Positions 7,322-15,618 of a DNA stretch of 64,000 bases are shown in pieces (position 1 is the first letter of the stretch; each line of letters begins with the position of its first letter). The notes under the pieces are model-generated. The model was not told the DNA's origin. It saw only the letters and a program-made list of their open reading frames with translations, and searched no databases. A program made the position numbers and the translations under genes. Origin of the DNA: Kitasatospora sp. NBC_00315 (GTDB lineage Bacteria > Actinomycetota > Actinomycetes > Streptomycetales > Streptomycetaceae); NCBI RefSeq assembly GCF_041435095.1, contig NZ_CP108025.1, positions 6,386,001 through 6,450,000 on the forward strand. The letters run 5' to 3'.

Positions 7322-8535
7322 CGCGCCTCCTCCGGCGCCCCGGCGCCCTCGTGCAGCGGCGGCAGCGGCAGCGACGCCGTCACCCGGAACCCGCCCCCGG
7401 GGCGCGGCCCCGCGCTGAAGCGGCCCTGCAGCAGGGCGACGCGCTCGCGCATGCCGGTGATGCCGAAGCCCGTGTCTCCCGGGCCGTCCGGCGCGCCGCG
7501 CCCCTCGTCGTCGACCTGCACGTGCAACTCCTCGACCCCGTACCCGATCGTCACCCAGCAGTGCCCGACGGCCGCGTGGCGGACCACGTTGGTCACCGCC
7601 TCCTGGACGATACGGTAGGCGGACAGTTCGATGTCGGGCGGCAGCCGACGCTGCTCCCCCCGCCGGTGCAACTCCACCCGGACGCCGGCGTCCGCCGTCA
7701 TCGCCACCAGTCGTTCCAGGCCCGCCAGATCCGGCGTGGGCGCGAGCGGCTCCTGCTGCCGGCCGGCTCCGGGATCGGCCTGACGCAGCGCCACCAGCGT
7801 CCGCCGCAGGCCCGCCAGGGTCTCCCGGCCGATGGTCTCGATGGCCTCCAGGGCGTTGCGCGCCTCGGCGGGCTGCGTGTCGATGACTCGGCGGCCGACC
7901 CCGGCCTGGATCGCGATGATGCCGATGCTGTGCGCGACCATGTCGTGCAACTCACGGGCGATCCGCAGCCGTTCGGCGGTCACCGCCTCGGTCACCTCCT
8001 TCGAGCGCAGCGACACCGCGTGTTGGCGCCGCTCGCGGGCCAGCAGGCCCACCGTGCAGGAGACGGTCATCGCCAGCAGGGCGACCACACCGGTGGCCGT
8101 CATGTCGTCGGGCCTGTGGGCGAACCCTCCGACGGCGGCGCTCTGCACGAGGAGCGACAGCAACGCGCCCGCCGTCGCGCTCCGCCACGACCTGGAGGCG
8201 ACGACGAAACCGAGCGCGACATCCGCAGCCAGGAAGGACAGGAACCGCCCCGGGGCGAAGTCGCTCGACACCGCCAGCGCCAGCACGGATCCGGTCAGCG
8301 TCAGCGCCAGCACCGACAGCGGAGACCGGCCGAGCAGGCCGACGAGCAGGGCCGCGGCGAGCACCACTCCGAGGGCCTGGACGGCGGCGGACGCCCTTGG
8401 CGCGCCCCCGAGCAGGAGGGTGAGGAAGACGAGGTAGAGGAGGGCTCCGCCCCAGGCCGCGCCGGCGGCCACGCCGCGTGCGGTAGGTCGTGAGGACGGG
8501 GGCCCCGGCAGCGAAGCGGGTGAGGTGGCGGTCAT
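7318..8535 (-). CDS. NarL-family sensor histidine kinase
   Basis: The protein has 405 aa. Several hydrophobic segments between about residues 25 and 165 form a membrane sensor with no large extracellular domain. The HisKA_3 dimerisation helix carries H197 in RIARELHDMVAHS. The HATPase domain contains SAYRIVQEAVTNVVRHA (N box), VDDEGRGAP (G1) and GFGITGMRERV (G2). It overlaps its response regulator by 4 bp, forming one operon. The topology resembles kinases that sense membrane stress or transporter activity, but no ligand can be named. Confidence 0.93.
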   Translation of the reverse strand: MTATSPASLPGPPSSRPTARGVAAGAAWGGALLYLVFLTLLLGGAPRASAAVQALGVVLAAALLVGLLGRSPLSVLALTLTGSVLALAVSSDFAPGRFLSFLAADVALGFVVASRSWRSATAGALLSLLVQSAAVGGFAHRPDDMTATGVVALLAMTVSCTVGLLARERRQHAVSLRSKEVTEAVTAERLRIARELHDMVAHSIGIIAIQAGVGRRVIDTQPAEARNALEAIETIGRETLAGLRRTLVALRQADPGAGRQQEPLAPTPDLAGLERLVAMTADAGVRVELHRRGEQRRLPPDIELSAYRIVQEAVTNVVRHAAVGHCWVTIGYGVEELHVQVDDEGRGAPDGPGDTGFGITGMRERVALLQGRFSAGPRPGGGFRVTASLPLPPLHEGAGAPEEAR

Positions 8536-8667
8536 GCCGCGACCCTAGGCGGCGCCCGCCCGCGAACGCATCGCCCCGGGGATGTAAACCCCCGGGCCAG
8601 TGCTGGGCACCGAAGTGCAACCCCCGGTCCGATGCCCGGCCGGCCCGCGCCCGGCAGGCTCGGTGCC

Positions 8668-9222
8668 GTGATCAAAGTCGATGAACTCACCGAGCGCCAC
8701 GGCGGCACGACCGCCGTCGACCGACTGTCCTTCAGCGTGCGGCCCGGGCGGGTCACGGGCTGCCCGGGCCCCCACGGAGCGGGAAGGACCAGCACGCTGC
8801 GCATGGTCCTCGGTCTGGACGCTCCCACCGCCGGTACCGCCACCGCGGGCGGGGTACCGTTCCGCTCCCATCCGCGCGGGCTGCGCCACGTCGGAGCCCT
8901 CCTGGACACCCATCAGGTCCACGGCGGGCGCAGCGCGGTGGCGCATCTGCCCGCCCTGGCCCGTGGCAACGGCATCCCGCTGTGCCGGGTCGACGAGGTG
9001 CTCCCGGAGGTGGGCCCGGTCCGGCGGTGCGGAGCCCGGACGGGCGTCGTGGCGGGCGCCCCGCAGGCCGCGGAACCGGCCGAGCTGCTGACGGCGGCCG
9101 GAGCACCGATGGAGCCGGAGGCCCCGGCGACGTCCGGGCGGATCGCGGTGACCGGGCTGCCGGCGGGCCGAATCGGGGCACTCGCCCTCGAAGACGTGGC
9201 CCCCGTTCGTGCGCCGGCCGGT
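8668..9222 (+). pseudogene. Decayed ABC-transporter ATPase
   Basis: From GTG 8668 the frame reads like a streptomycete drug/multidrug ABC ATPase: VIKVDELTERHGGTTAVDRLSF, then a Walker A remnant GPHGAGRTSTLRMVLGLDAPTAG, where the invariant lysine is Arg and the usual Asn is His. The match continues through VGALLDTHQVHGGRSA to about residue 125. It then jumps directly to the family's C-terminal tail (AELLTAAGAPMEPEA, VTGLPAGRIGALALE). Roughly 100 residues with the Q-loop, signature motif and Walker B are missing. The gene is a pseudogene by deletion and active-site loss. Confidence 0.75.
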
Positions 9223-9515
9223 CCGAGGCTCGGAGTGCTGATCCGACACAGCGCGGGCACGATGGTGACCACCGCCATGACGTTGCTGATGCTGCTGTTG
9301 TTCTTCTCGACGAGCAGGCGCTGGTCCGCCGACGTCAGCGCCTCCACGGTGGCGAGCGCCTGGCGGCGTCCGGTGCAGAATCGGGGAGCCGGATCCCGGC
9401 AGCCGCGGGTTCTCGCCCACCGTGGGAGGCTCCCGGCCGGTCTTCGTGCCGTGGTCGCTGGTCGCGATCGCTCTCGCGCCGGTGGTCGTGCGCCGCCGCG
9501 ACGTCCGAGCGGGCT
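9223..9515 (+). pseudogene. Decayed ABC-2 type permease
   Basis: Immediately after the ATPase relic, the frame shows a permease-like segment (LGVLIRHSAGTMVTTAMTLLMLLLFF) and a degraded SADVSASTVASAWRR stretch. Around 9433-9510 a different frame encodes the last membrane helix and the usual basic end, VPWSLVAIALAPVVVRRRD. Two frames and large losses mean the permease is dead. It was probably the partner of the ATPase relic and the former target of the neighbouring two-component system. Confidence 0.6.
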
Positions 9516-9673
9516 GCCTGGGGAGGACGGGGGCGGCCGGTACCCGTGGTCGTCACGGCGGCCGTGCGGGGTGGTGAGTCGCCGCCTCGGGCGGCACCCG
9601 GAGCGGGGCCGGCCGGTGCGCCGGGAGCTCCGTCGCCTTGTACACCTCCCAGGGGTACTTTGCCTGCACATGG

Positions 9674-9691
9674 TCGAACATTGGTGTTCGA
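9674..9691. promoter_or_regulatory. Perfect dyad upstream of the phosphatase
   Basis: TCGAACA and TGTTCGA flank TTGG (7-bp perfect arms). It lies 72 bp upstream of the phosphatase ATG. The half-sites resemble actinobacterial LexA sites, but the spacing is 2 bp longer than the canonical form. Confidence 0.45.
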
Positions 9692-9712
9692 GTGGCCGAC
9701 ACGCCGATGGCC

Positions 9713-9734
9713 GTTCACCGTCCGTCCGTGTGCG
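9713..9734 (+). promoter_or_regulatory. Possible PHO box
   Basis: GTTCACCGTCC at 9713-9723 matches the 11-nt PhoP direct-repeat unit well; the following 11 nt (GTCCGTGTGCG) match poorly. It stands 29 bp before an exported phosphatase gene, a typical PhoP target. Confidence 0.3.
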
Positions 9735-9762
9735 GGCAATCCGCCGCTGCGAAAGTCCGGCC

Positions 9763-11436
9763 ATGGATATCCCTCGCATGGGCGTGCCCGAGAAGCTCGC
9801 CGACCGTATGAGCATGGCTGAGCAGCACGAGTACCTGCGCAGCCGCTTCTCCCGCCGCCGGATGCTGCGCACCGGCGCGATCACCGTGGGCGCCCTCGCG
9901 GTCGGTGGCACGCTCGGCACCGGCAGCGCCGCCGCCGCCCCCCTGTCGTCGAAGACCGCCACCACGGACGGCATCGACGGCTCGCTGGTCGCCCCGATCG
10001 GCCGTCACCTCGCCTTCGGCCCCGAGCCGGACACCCAGTTCCGGGTCTCCTGGCAGGTCCCGGCCCCGGTGAAGAAGCCGTTCCTGCGCTTCGGCAAGCA
10101 GCCGTGGGACCTCAGCCACAAGGTCGCTGCCGAGGTGCGCGCCCTGCACACCCCCGCGCTGGTGCCGACCGCCGCGCCGGTCGACCAGTACTACCTGCAC
10201 GTGGCGCTGGAGGACCTCCAGCCCGACACCACGTACTACTACGGCGTCGGCCACCAGGGCTTCGACCCGGCCTCGCAGCAGGCGGTCTCCACCCTGAGCA
10301 CCTTCCGCACCGCGCCCGCGCGCGACCACATGTGGGGCAAGGTGTACGAGCCGTTCACCTTCACCGCCTTCGGCGACCAGGGCGTCAGCGCGCACGCGGC
10401 CGGCAACGACCACGTGATCCTGGCTCAGAACCCGGCCTTCCACCTGCACGCCGGCGACATCTGCTACGCCGACCCGGCCGGCTCCGGCCAGGACTCCGAC
10501 AAGTCCGTCTACAACGCCACCACCTGGGACGCCTTCCTCGCGCAGACCGAGACGGTCGCCTCGAAGATCCCGTGGATGGTCTCCTACGGCAACCACGACA
10601 TGGAGGCCTGGTACTCGCACAACGGGTACGGCGGCGAGAACAACCGCTTCTACCTGCCGGACAACGGGCCGGACCCGCGTACCGTCCCCGGCGTCTACAG
10701 CTTCCGCTACAAGAACGTCGGCGTCATCTCGCTGGACGCCAACGACGTCTCGTACGAGATCCCGGCCAACCTCGGCATCTCGGCCGGCAAGCAGACCAAG
10801 TGGCTGGAGCGCCAGCTCAAGGACCTGCGCAACGACGAGACGATCGACTTCGTCGTGATCTTCTTCCACCACTGCGCGTTCTCCACCACGCACCAGCACG
10901 CCTCCGAGGGCGGTGTGCGCGAGGCCTGGGTGCCGCTGTTCGAGAAGTACCGGGTGGACCTGGTGGTCAACGGCCACAACCACGTCTACGAGCGGACCGA
11001 CGCGATCCTCGGCAACAAGGTCTCCAAGGCGGTGCCGAGCGGCGCCACCGTCGAGCCCGCCAAGGACGGCGTGGTCTACGTGACGGCGGGCGCGGCCGGG
11101 CGCAGCCTCTACAGCTTCGACGCCCCCGACACCTACGAGGGCCACGAGAACCCCCAGGACTCGGTGAACACCTTCCACTTCGCCCAGGGCGGCGTGAAGG
11201 TCACCGAGACCGTCGAGTGGTCGCGGGTGCGCTACACCGGCTACTCCTTCATCCGGGTCGACGTCACCCCGGCGCACCTGGGGCAGAAGTCCTCGATGAA
11301 GGTCATCGCGCTCGCGGAGAACGGCACACAGGTGGACAACTACACCATCCTGCGCACGGTCGGCGAGGGCTGGGACAGCAAGAGCGACGACGACGGCCAC
11401 GGCGGCGGCTGGGGCTGGAGCGCCGGCGACCGCTGA
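9763..11436 (+). CDS. Tat-exported purple acid phosphatase-like metallophosphoesterase
   Basis: The protein has 557 aa. The twin-arginine signal reads SRRRMLRTGAITVGALAVGG with an AAAAP cleavage region near residue 65. A fibronectin-like N-terminal domain follows (FRVSWQVP to TYYYGVG). The catalytic domain has the purple acid phosphatase ligand motifs in order: AFGDQG, HAGDICYAD, YGNHDME, a FFHH block and NGHNHVYER. It would release phosphate from organic esters outside the cell using a two-metal centre. ATG 9763 or ATG 9778 could be the start. The long frame extending upstream to 8632 is only the transporter relic read through. A strong terminator follows. Confidence 0.92.
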   Translation: MDIPRMGVPEKLADRMSMAEQHEYLRSRFSRRRMLRTGAITVGALAVGGTLGTGSAAAAPLSSKTATTDGIDGSLVAPIGRHLAFGPEPDTQFRVSWQVPAPVKKPFLRFGKQPWDLSHKVAAEVRALHTPALVPTAAPVDQYYLHVALEDLQPDTTYYYGVGHQGFDPASQQAVSTLSTFRTAPARDHMWGKVYEPFTFTAFGDQGVSAHAAGNDHVILAQNPAFHLHAGDICYADPAGSGQDSDKSVYNATTWDAFLAQTETVASKIPWMVSYGNHDMEAWYSHNGYGGENNRFYLPDNGPDPRTVPGVYSFRYKNVGVISLDANDVSYEIPANLGISAGKQTKWLERQLKDLRNDETIDFVVIFFHHCAFSTTHQHASEGGVREAWVPLFEKYRVDLVVNGHNHVYERTDAILGNKVSKAVPSGATVEPAKDGVVYVTAGAAGRSLYSFDAPDTYEGHENPQDSVNTFHFAQGGVKVTETVEWSRVRYTGYSFIRVDVTPAHLGQKSSMKVIALAENGTQVDNYTILRTVGEGWDSKSDDDGHGGGWGWSAGDR

Positions 11437-11448
11437 CGCCCCACCACA

Positions 11449-11491
11449 CGCCGTCCGGCCCCGGGGGAATCCTCCCCGGGGCCGGACGGCG
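11449..11491 (+). terminator. Phosphatase terminator
   Basis: Eighteen-base perfect arms (11449-11466 and 11474-11491) around a 7-nt loop lie 12 bp after the phosphatase stop. Confidence 0.88.
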
Positions 11492-11961
11492 TCGCGGGCC
11501 CGGCCGATGCACCCCCGCGCCCCTGCCCGGGGCACCCGGTAGGAGCCGAACGTGCCGTGCAGCGGGGTGCCGTGGCGCAAGCTGTCCGGCCCGCGCGCCA
11601 TCGCGCGGATCGCAGGGGTCTACCGGCGAAAATGTCCTCTCCACGCTCACCGTGTCCTGCCGCCGGGGCGGGCCGGCCTTTCGGCTGACGACGACTCCCT
11701 CACTTCGCGTCGTCCGGCTTTGGCCTCGCGTCGTCCGTCGTCCGGCTTTGGCCTCGGGTCGTCCGTCGTCCGGCTTTGGCCTCGGGTCGTCCGCCGTCCG
11801 GCTTTGGCCTCGGGTCGTCCGCCGTCCGACCCTCGCTTCGCGTCGGAGTGGAGGCCACGGGCACGTGGGGGCGGGCCACGCAGACGTCAGACGTGTCGGC
11901 GGTCGCGGCCCCCGGCCCGCGAGGTGCCCGGGGGCGTCTCGGGCCTGCGCTGTGCCGCCGG
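11492..11961. other. Intergenic region with a 28-bp tandem array
   Basis: No gene is supported here. The main content is the four-copy 28-bp repeat at 11716-11827; its flanks on both sides carry shorter TTCGCGTCG-like echoes (around 11704 and 11835). Confidence 0.6.
11716..11827. repeat. 28-bp tandem repeat, four exact-length copies
   Basis: Copies begin at 11716, 11744, 11772 and 11800, each starting GGCTTTGGCCTCG and ending CGTCC, with single-base variation (for example CCGTC versus CCGCC). This minisatellite-like array is intergenic and contains no CRISPR-type spacers. Confidence 0.92.
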
Positions 11962-12450
11962 TCAGTCCCTCAGTGCGGCCAACTGCTCCGCGAGTGTGTC
12001 GCTGTGCTGGAAGGTCAGCCCGGCGAGCGCGACGTGCTTCCAGCGGACCGTGCCGTCGCCGTCCAGGATGAAGACCGAGCGGCGCAGCCCGAGCCCGGGT
12101 ACGGCGATGCCGTACGCGCGGGCGACGGCCCGGTCGGTGTCGGCGAGCAGGGGGAAGCCGAGGCCGTGCTTGCGGGCGAAGCGCTCGTGACTGTCGAGGT
12201 CCTGCGGGCTGATGCCCCACACGGTCGCGCCGAGGTCGCGGAAGCGGTCGAGGTCGGAGGTGTACGAGCAGAGCTGCTTGGTGCAGACGGCGGTGTCGTC
12301 GCCGGGGTAGAAGACCAGCACCAGCGGCCCGCCCTTGGCGTCCACGAGCCGGTGCTCGCGCCGCTCGGCGTCGCCCTTCTCGGGGTCGAACAGCAGGCCG
12401 GGCAGGGTGAATTCGGGGGCGCGTGTACCGGGCTCGGGAGGCTTGGGCAT
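11962..12450 (-). CDS. bcp: Bcp-type thioredoxin-dependent peroxiredoxin
   Basis: The protein has 162 aa of the AhpC/TSA family. The active-site region YPGDDTAVCTKQLC contains the peroxidatic cysteine C56 and a second cysteine C61 five residues later, the atypical 2-Cys arrangement of Bcp/PrxQ. FPLLADTDRAVARAYGI and RRSVFILDGDG are typical of the family. It reduces hydrogen peroxide and organic hydroperoxides in the cytosol using thioredoxin. It is divergent from the DoxX-led operon, with a palindrome in the shared upstream region. Confidence 0.93.
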   Translation of the reverse strand: MPKPPEPGTRAPEFTLPGLLFDPEKGDAERREHRLVDAKGGPLVLVFYPGDDTAVCTKQLCSYTSDLDRFRDLGATVWGISPQDLDSHERFARKHGLGFPLLADTDRAVARAYGIAVPGLGLRRSVFILDGDGTVRWKHVALAGLTFQHSDTLAEQLAALRD

Positions 12451-12536
12451 CGGGGGGTCCTTCCGCGGTGGGGGTGAGGCCGATGCTAGCCCGCCGGGTC
12501 GCCGGCCGGCGCTCCGGCCCGCCCCGGCGGAGCCAG

Positions 12537-12550
12537 TTGAACATGTTCAA
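12537..12550. promoter_or_regulatory. 14-bp perfect palindrome in the bcp/DoxX divergent region
   Basis: TTGAACATGTTCAA lies 86 bp upstream of bcp and 176 bp upstream of the DoxX gene, followed by AT-rich AATATT. On the plus strand TTGAAC could serve as -35 for CATGAT at 12560-12565, so a regulator bound here would sit on a promoter. No regulator gene is adjacent. Confidence 0.5.
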
Positions 12551-12726
12551 AATATTGGCCATGATGAGCCCGGCCGTCCTGGACGGCTCGGAGCACCGCC
12601 GCCGGTCACCCCGGCGCGCCGACTGTCGGCGCGCCCCGTCGCCCCGTCGCCTCCGCTCCCCGGGCTCCGGCGGCCGGTCCGTCGGCGGCTTTCGGACCGG
12701 TCGGCATCGAACGAGAGGACGATCAC

Positions 12727-13143
12727 GTGATCAGATCCCGGTGGACAGCGCTGCCGGCGGCAGCGGTCGCCCTGATGTGGTTCTACGAGGGCTTCTGGTG
12801 CAAGGTCCTCCCCGGCCGGGCGGACCAGCGGGCCATCGTCGAGAGCGTGCCGCTGCTGCCCGGCGGCGCGGTCACCCCGGTGCTGCTCGCCATCGGCTTC
12901 GCCGAGGTGGCCCTCGGGCTCTGGGTCCTCGGGGGCCGGGCCGCCCGGGCCGCCGCGGTGGTCCAGACCGGCCTGGTCGTCGGGTTCAACGCCGGCGGCC
13001 TGCTGTTCGGCGGCGACCAGATCCCCGAGCCCGGGCGACTGGTCGTCCAGGACCTGGCGTTCCTCGCGCTGATCTGGACGGTGGCCGCCCGTGAGCCCGC
13101 TCGACGGACCACCGGGGACCGCCCGCGGCCGGTCGCGGTATGA
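12727..13143 (+). CDS. DoxX-like integral membrane protein
   Basis: The protein has 138 aa and about four hydrophobic segments (LPAAAVALMWFYEGFW; VLLAIGFAEVALGLWVL; AAVVQTGLVVGFNAGG; VVQDLAFLALIWTVAA). This matches the small DoxX-like quinol/redox membrane proteins. GTG 12727 is preceded by GAGAGGAC. It is the first gene of a five-gene operon in which every junction overlaps by 4 bp, so all five products are expected in fixed proportion. Its membrane location fits a lipid-related role for the operon. Confidence 0.8.
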   Translation: MIRSRWTALPAAAVALMWFYEGFWCKVLPGRADQRAIVESVPLLPGGAVTPVLLAIGFAEVALGLWVLGGRAARAAAVVQTGLVVGFNAGGLLFGGDQIPEPGRLVVQDLAFLALIWTVAAREPARRTTGDRPRPVAV

Positions 13144-14081
13144 GCGCCACGCCGTGGGCCGGAGCCCGGCTGTCGGTGGGCCCGGCCGGCCGGCCGCGCG
13201 TCCTGTTCGGCCGGATGTACGAGGACCCTGCCGTCGAACTCGCGGCCTTCCCCCCGTCCGGCGCCCGGGTGTTGAGCATCGCGTCGGCCGGCGACACCGC
13301 GGCCGCGCTCGCCGCGGCCGGCCACGAGGTCACCGCCGTCGACCTCAATCCCGCCCAACTCGCCTACGCCCGGGCTCGACTGGAGGCCGGGGCGCCCGCC
13401 GTGGCCGGCTCCGCCGAGCGGCTGACGGCGGTCGGCCGGGTCGCCGCCGCCATGGCCCTTCCGGCCTGGCGCCCCACTCCGATGGAGCGCTTCCTGCGGC
13501 TCGACGACCCCGTCGCGCAGGGCCGCCACTGGCGTACCGCCCTGGACGGCCCCGGTCTGCGCTGCCTGATGGGCGCGGCGCTTCGACCGGCCGGCACGCT
13601 GGCCGTCGGCCTGCGCCCGGAGTTCCGCCGCGTTGTACCGCGCCGCTTCGACGCCGTCCTGCGCTCCCGGATCGAGCGGGCCGTCGGCACCCACCCCAAC
13701 GCCGCCAACCCCTGGGCCTGGCGGCTGCTGCTCGGCCGCGAGCGCCCCGGCGACCCGGAGGGCCTCGACACCGGCGGGCAGCGCGTGCGGCTGGTGCTCG
13801 GCGACGTGGTCGAACACCTGGAGCGGGCCCCGGCCGGCAGCTACGACGGGGTCACCCTGTCCAACATCCTGGACGGCCCCGGCCCGGACTTCGCCGCCCG
13901 GCTGCGCGCCGCCGTGCGTCACGCGGTCCGCCCAGGCGGCGCGGTGGTGCTGCGCAGTCTCCGCGAGCCGGGCCCGGCCGGCCCAGGCCGGGCGGCCGAG
14001 GACCGCTCGATGCTCTGGGGGGTCGTACGGGTCCTGCGGATCGGCGCCACCGGTACCACCGAGGAGAGGAACGACTCGTGA
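13140..14081 (+). CDS. DUF3419 / BtaA-like aminocarboxypropyl transferase
   Basis: The protein has 313 aa. RVLFGRMYEDPAVELAAF, VLSIASAGDTAAALAAAG and VTAVDLNPAQLAYARARLE are the signature of DUF3419, the family of BtaA, which moves the 3-amino-3-carboxypropyl group of SAM onto diacylglycerol in betaine-lipid synthesis. A later block (HPNAANPWAWRLLL) and DGVTLSNILDGPGPDFAARL with RPGGAVVLRSL complete the methyltransferase-like fold. The ATG overlaps the DoxX stop. An SAM-dependent methyltransferase two genes downstream could play the BtaB role. The lipid product is inferred, not shown; many actinobacterial DUF3419 proteins are uncharacterised. Confidence 0.8.
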   Translation: MSATPWAGARLSVGPAGRPRVLFGRMYEDPAVELAAFPPSGARVLSIASAGDTAAALAAAGHEVTAVDLNPAQLAYARARLEAGAPAVAGSAERLTAVGRVAAAMALPAWRPTPMERFLRLDDPVAQGRHWRTALDGPGLRCLMGAALRPAGTLAVGLRPEFRRVVPRRFDAVLRSRIERAVGTHPNAANPWAWRLLLGRERPGDPEGLDTGGQRVRLVLGDVVEHLERAPAGSYDGVTLSNILDGPGPDFAARLRAAVRHAVRPGGAVVLRSLREPGPAGPGRAAEDRSMLWGVVRVLRIGATGTTEERNDS

Positions 14082-14857
14082 GACACCTGCTGCAACGCCA
14101 CCCCTTCCCGATGCGCACGCACTTCGCGCACTCGCTGGTGCTGACCTACGCGCTGGCACCGGAGCTGCTGACCCCGCTGCTGCCGCCCGGGCTCACCCTC
14201 GACACGTACACCGACCGGACGGGACGGGAGCACGGCTTCGTCGCGGTCGCCCTGGTCGACGCCCGGCGGCTGCGCCCGGCCGGCCTGCCGGCCCGGCTCG
14301 GCGGCGACCACCTGCTGACCGGCTACCGGATCTTCACCCGCTTCGCGACCCCCGGTGGCCGCACCATGCGCGGGCTGAAGATCCTGCGCAGCGACACCGC
14401 CGGCCGGCCGATGGTGCTCGGCGGCAACCTGTTCTCCCGCTACAACTACCGGCTGGCCCGGATCGGCAGCCGGGTGGTGGCCGACACCCTGGAGTTCAAG
14501 GTGGCCAGCGCGGACGGACGCGCCGACCTGCACGTGCGGGCCGATCTCGCGGACCGGCCGGCTCCGCTGCCGCCGGACAGTCCGTTCGCGGACGCCAGGG
14601 ACGCCCGCCGGTTCGCCGGCCCGCTGCCCTACACCTTCGAGCACGAGCCGCAGACCGGTACCGTCATCGTGGTCAAGGCCACCCGCACGCGGTGGGACCC
14701 GGTGCCGGTGGCGGTCGAGGTGCCCCGCCTGACCTTCTTCGAGCACGGTCCGTTCGCCGGGTCGAAGCCGGTGCTTGCCAACGCCTTCCACGTGGCCGCC
14801 GTCGACTACGGCTGGGAGTCCGGCCGCCGCCGCCGTGAGAGCGGGGCCGAGCTGTGA
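14078..14857 (+). CDS. DUF2071 (YqjF-like) protein
   Basis: The protein has 259 aa. HPFPMRTHFAHSLVLTYALAPELLTPLLPPGLTLDTY followed by EHGFVAVALVDARRLRP is the DUF2071/YqjF start, and YRIFTRFATPGGRTMRGLKILRSDT continues the match. The family is distantly related to acetoacetate decarboxylase folds and has no established reaction. The start GTG 14078 overlaps the previous stop and has GAGGAGAG upstream. As the third gene of the coupled operon, it probably acts on the same small molecule or lipid precursor as the BtaA-like enzyme. Confidence 0.78.
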   Translation: MRHLLQRHPFPMRTHFAHSLVLTYALAPELLTPLLPPGLTLDTYTDRTGREHGFVAVALVDARRLRPAGLPARLGGDHLLTGYRIFTRFATPGGRTMRGLKILRSDTAGRPMVLGGNLFSRYNYRLARIGSRVVADTLEFKVASADGRADLHVRADLADRPAPLPPDSPFADARDARRFAGPLPYTFEHEPQTGTVIVVKATRTRWDPVPVAVEVPRLTFFEHGPFAGSKPVLANAFHVAAVDYGWESGRRRRESGAEL

Positions 14858-15618
14858 CGAGGCCGCCGGCCCCGCCCCGCCCCTCGGGCGTACGCGAGGT
14901 GCTCGCCTACAACTGGCCGCTCTACGCCGCCGGGGCGGCCACGGTGGTGGGCGGCCGCGCGTCGGCCGCTCGGCTTCCCCGGCCGGCCGCCACCGCCGTG
15001 CGGACCCTCGCGTGGGGCGCCGCCGCGCTACTGGCCACCGCCACCGCGGCCACCTGGTGGGTGTACGACCGCTCAGAGCTGCACTCCTTCGCCTGGCTGC
15101 CCGACCTCCTGCCGGACGGCCCCGGCCGCTACCTGGTGGTCTCGGCCGGGCTGGACGAGGCCGCCCGGCCGCTCGCGGAGCGCCACCCCGGCGCGCGGGG
15201 CACCCTCGTGGACCTCTACGACCCGGCGCTGATGACCGAGGGCTCGATCCGCCGGGCCCGGCTGCGGGTGCCCCCGATCCCCGGTACGCTGCCCGGCCGC
15301 CCCGGCCGGCTGCCGGTGGCGTCCGGCTCCCAGGACACCGTGTTCGCGGTCTTCGCCGCCCACGAACTGCGCCACCGGACAGACCGGGAGGCACTGTTCG
15401 ACGAGATCGCCCGGACACTGCGCCCGGGGGGCACGCTCGTCCTGGTGGAGCACCTGCGGGACGCCGCCAACACGGCCGTGTACGGCCCCGGCGCCTGGCA
15501 CTTCCTGCCCCGCTCCGAGTGGCTGCGACTGGCCGCCCGCTCGGGGCTGGTCCACGCGGCCGAGCGCCGGATCGCCGGGCTGGTCACCGCCTTCGCCTTC
15601 CGCGGCGAGCCTTCGTGA
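14854..15618 (+). CDS. Membrane-anchored SAM-dependent methyltransferase-like protein
   Basis: The protein has 254 aa. An N-terminal region with hydrophobic stretches (LYAAGAATVVGG, WGAAALLATATAATWWV) precedes a class I methyltransferase-like domain. This has a weak SAM loop (YLVVSAGLDEAARPLAE), an acidic strand end (GTLVDLYDP), and the well-preserved later motifs FAVFAAHELRHRTDREALFDE and TLRPGGTLVLVEHLRD. The usual GxGxG motif is degenerate. GTG 14854 overlaps the DUF2071 stop. In a betaine-lipid scheme this would be the N-methylating partner, but that is inference. Confidence 0.72.
   Translation: MTRPPAPPRPSGVREVLAYNWPLYAAGAATVVGGRASAARLPRPAATAVRTLAWGAAALLATATAATWWVYDRSELHSFAWLPDLLPDGPGRYLVVSAGLDEAARPLAERHPGARGTLVDLYDPALMTEGSIRRARLRVPPIPGTLPGRPGRLPVASGSQDTVFAVFAAHELRHRTDREALFDEIARTLRPGGTLVLVEHLRDAANTAVYGPGAWHFLPRSEWLRLAARSGLVHAAERRIAGLVTAFAFRGEPS

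Noticed and set aside
9674..9691. LexA (SOS) box
   Set aside because: Half-sites CGAAC/GTTCG are right, but the spacing is 6 bp instead of 4, and the downstream gene is not a repair gene.
8632..11436. One 934-codon reading frame joining the ABC ATPase relic to the phosphatase
   Set aside because: The phosphatase has its own Tat signal peptide and start at 9763; the upstream part is a damaged transporter gene that merely lacks a stop in this frame.
11716..11827. CRISPR array
   Set aside because: The units are directly contiguous without spacers and no cas genes are present.
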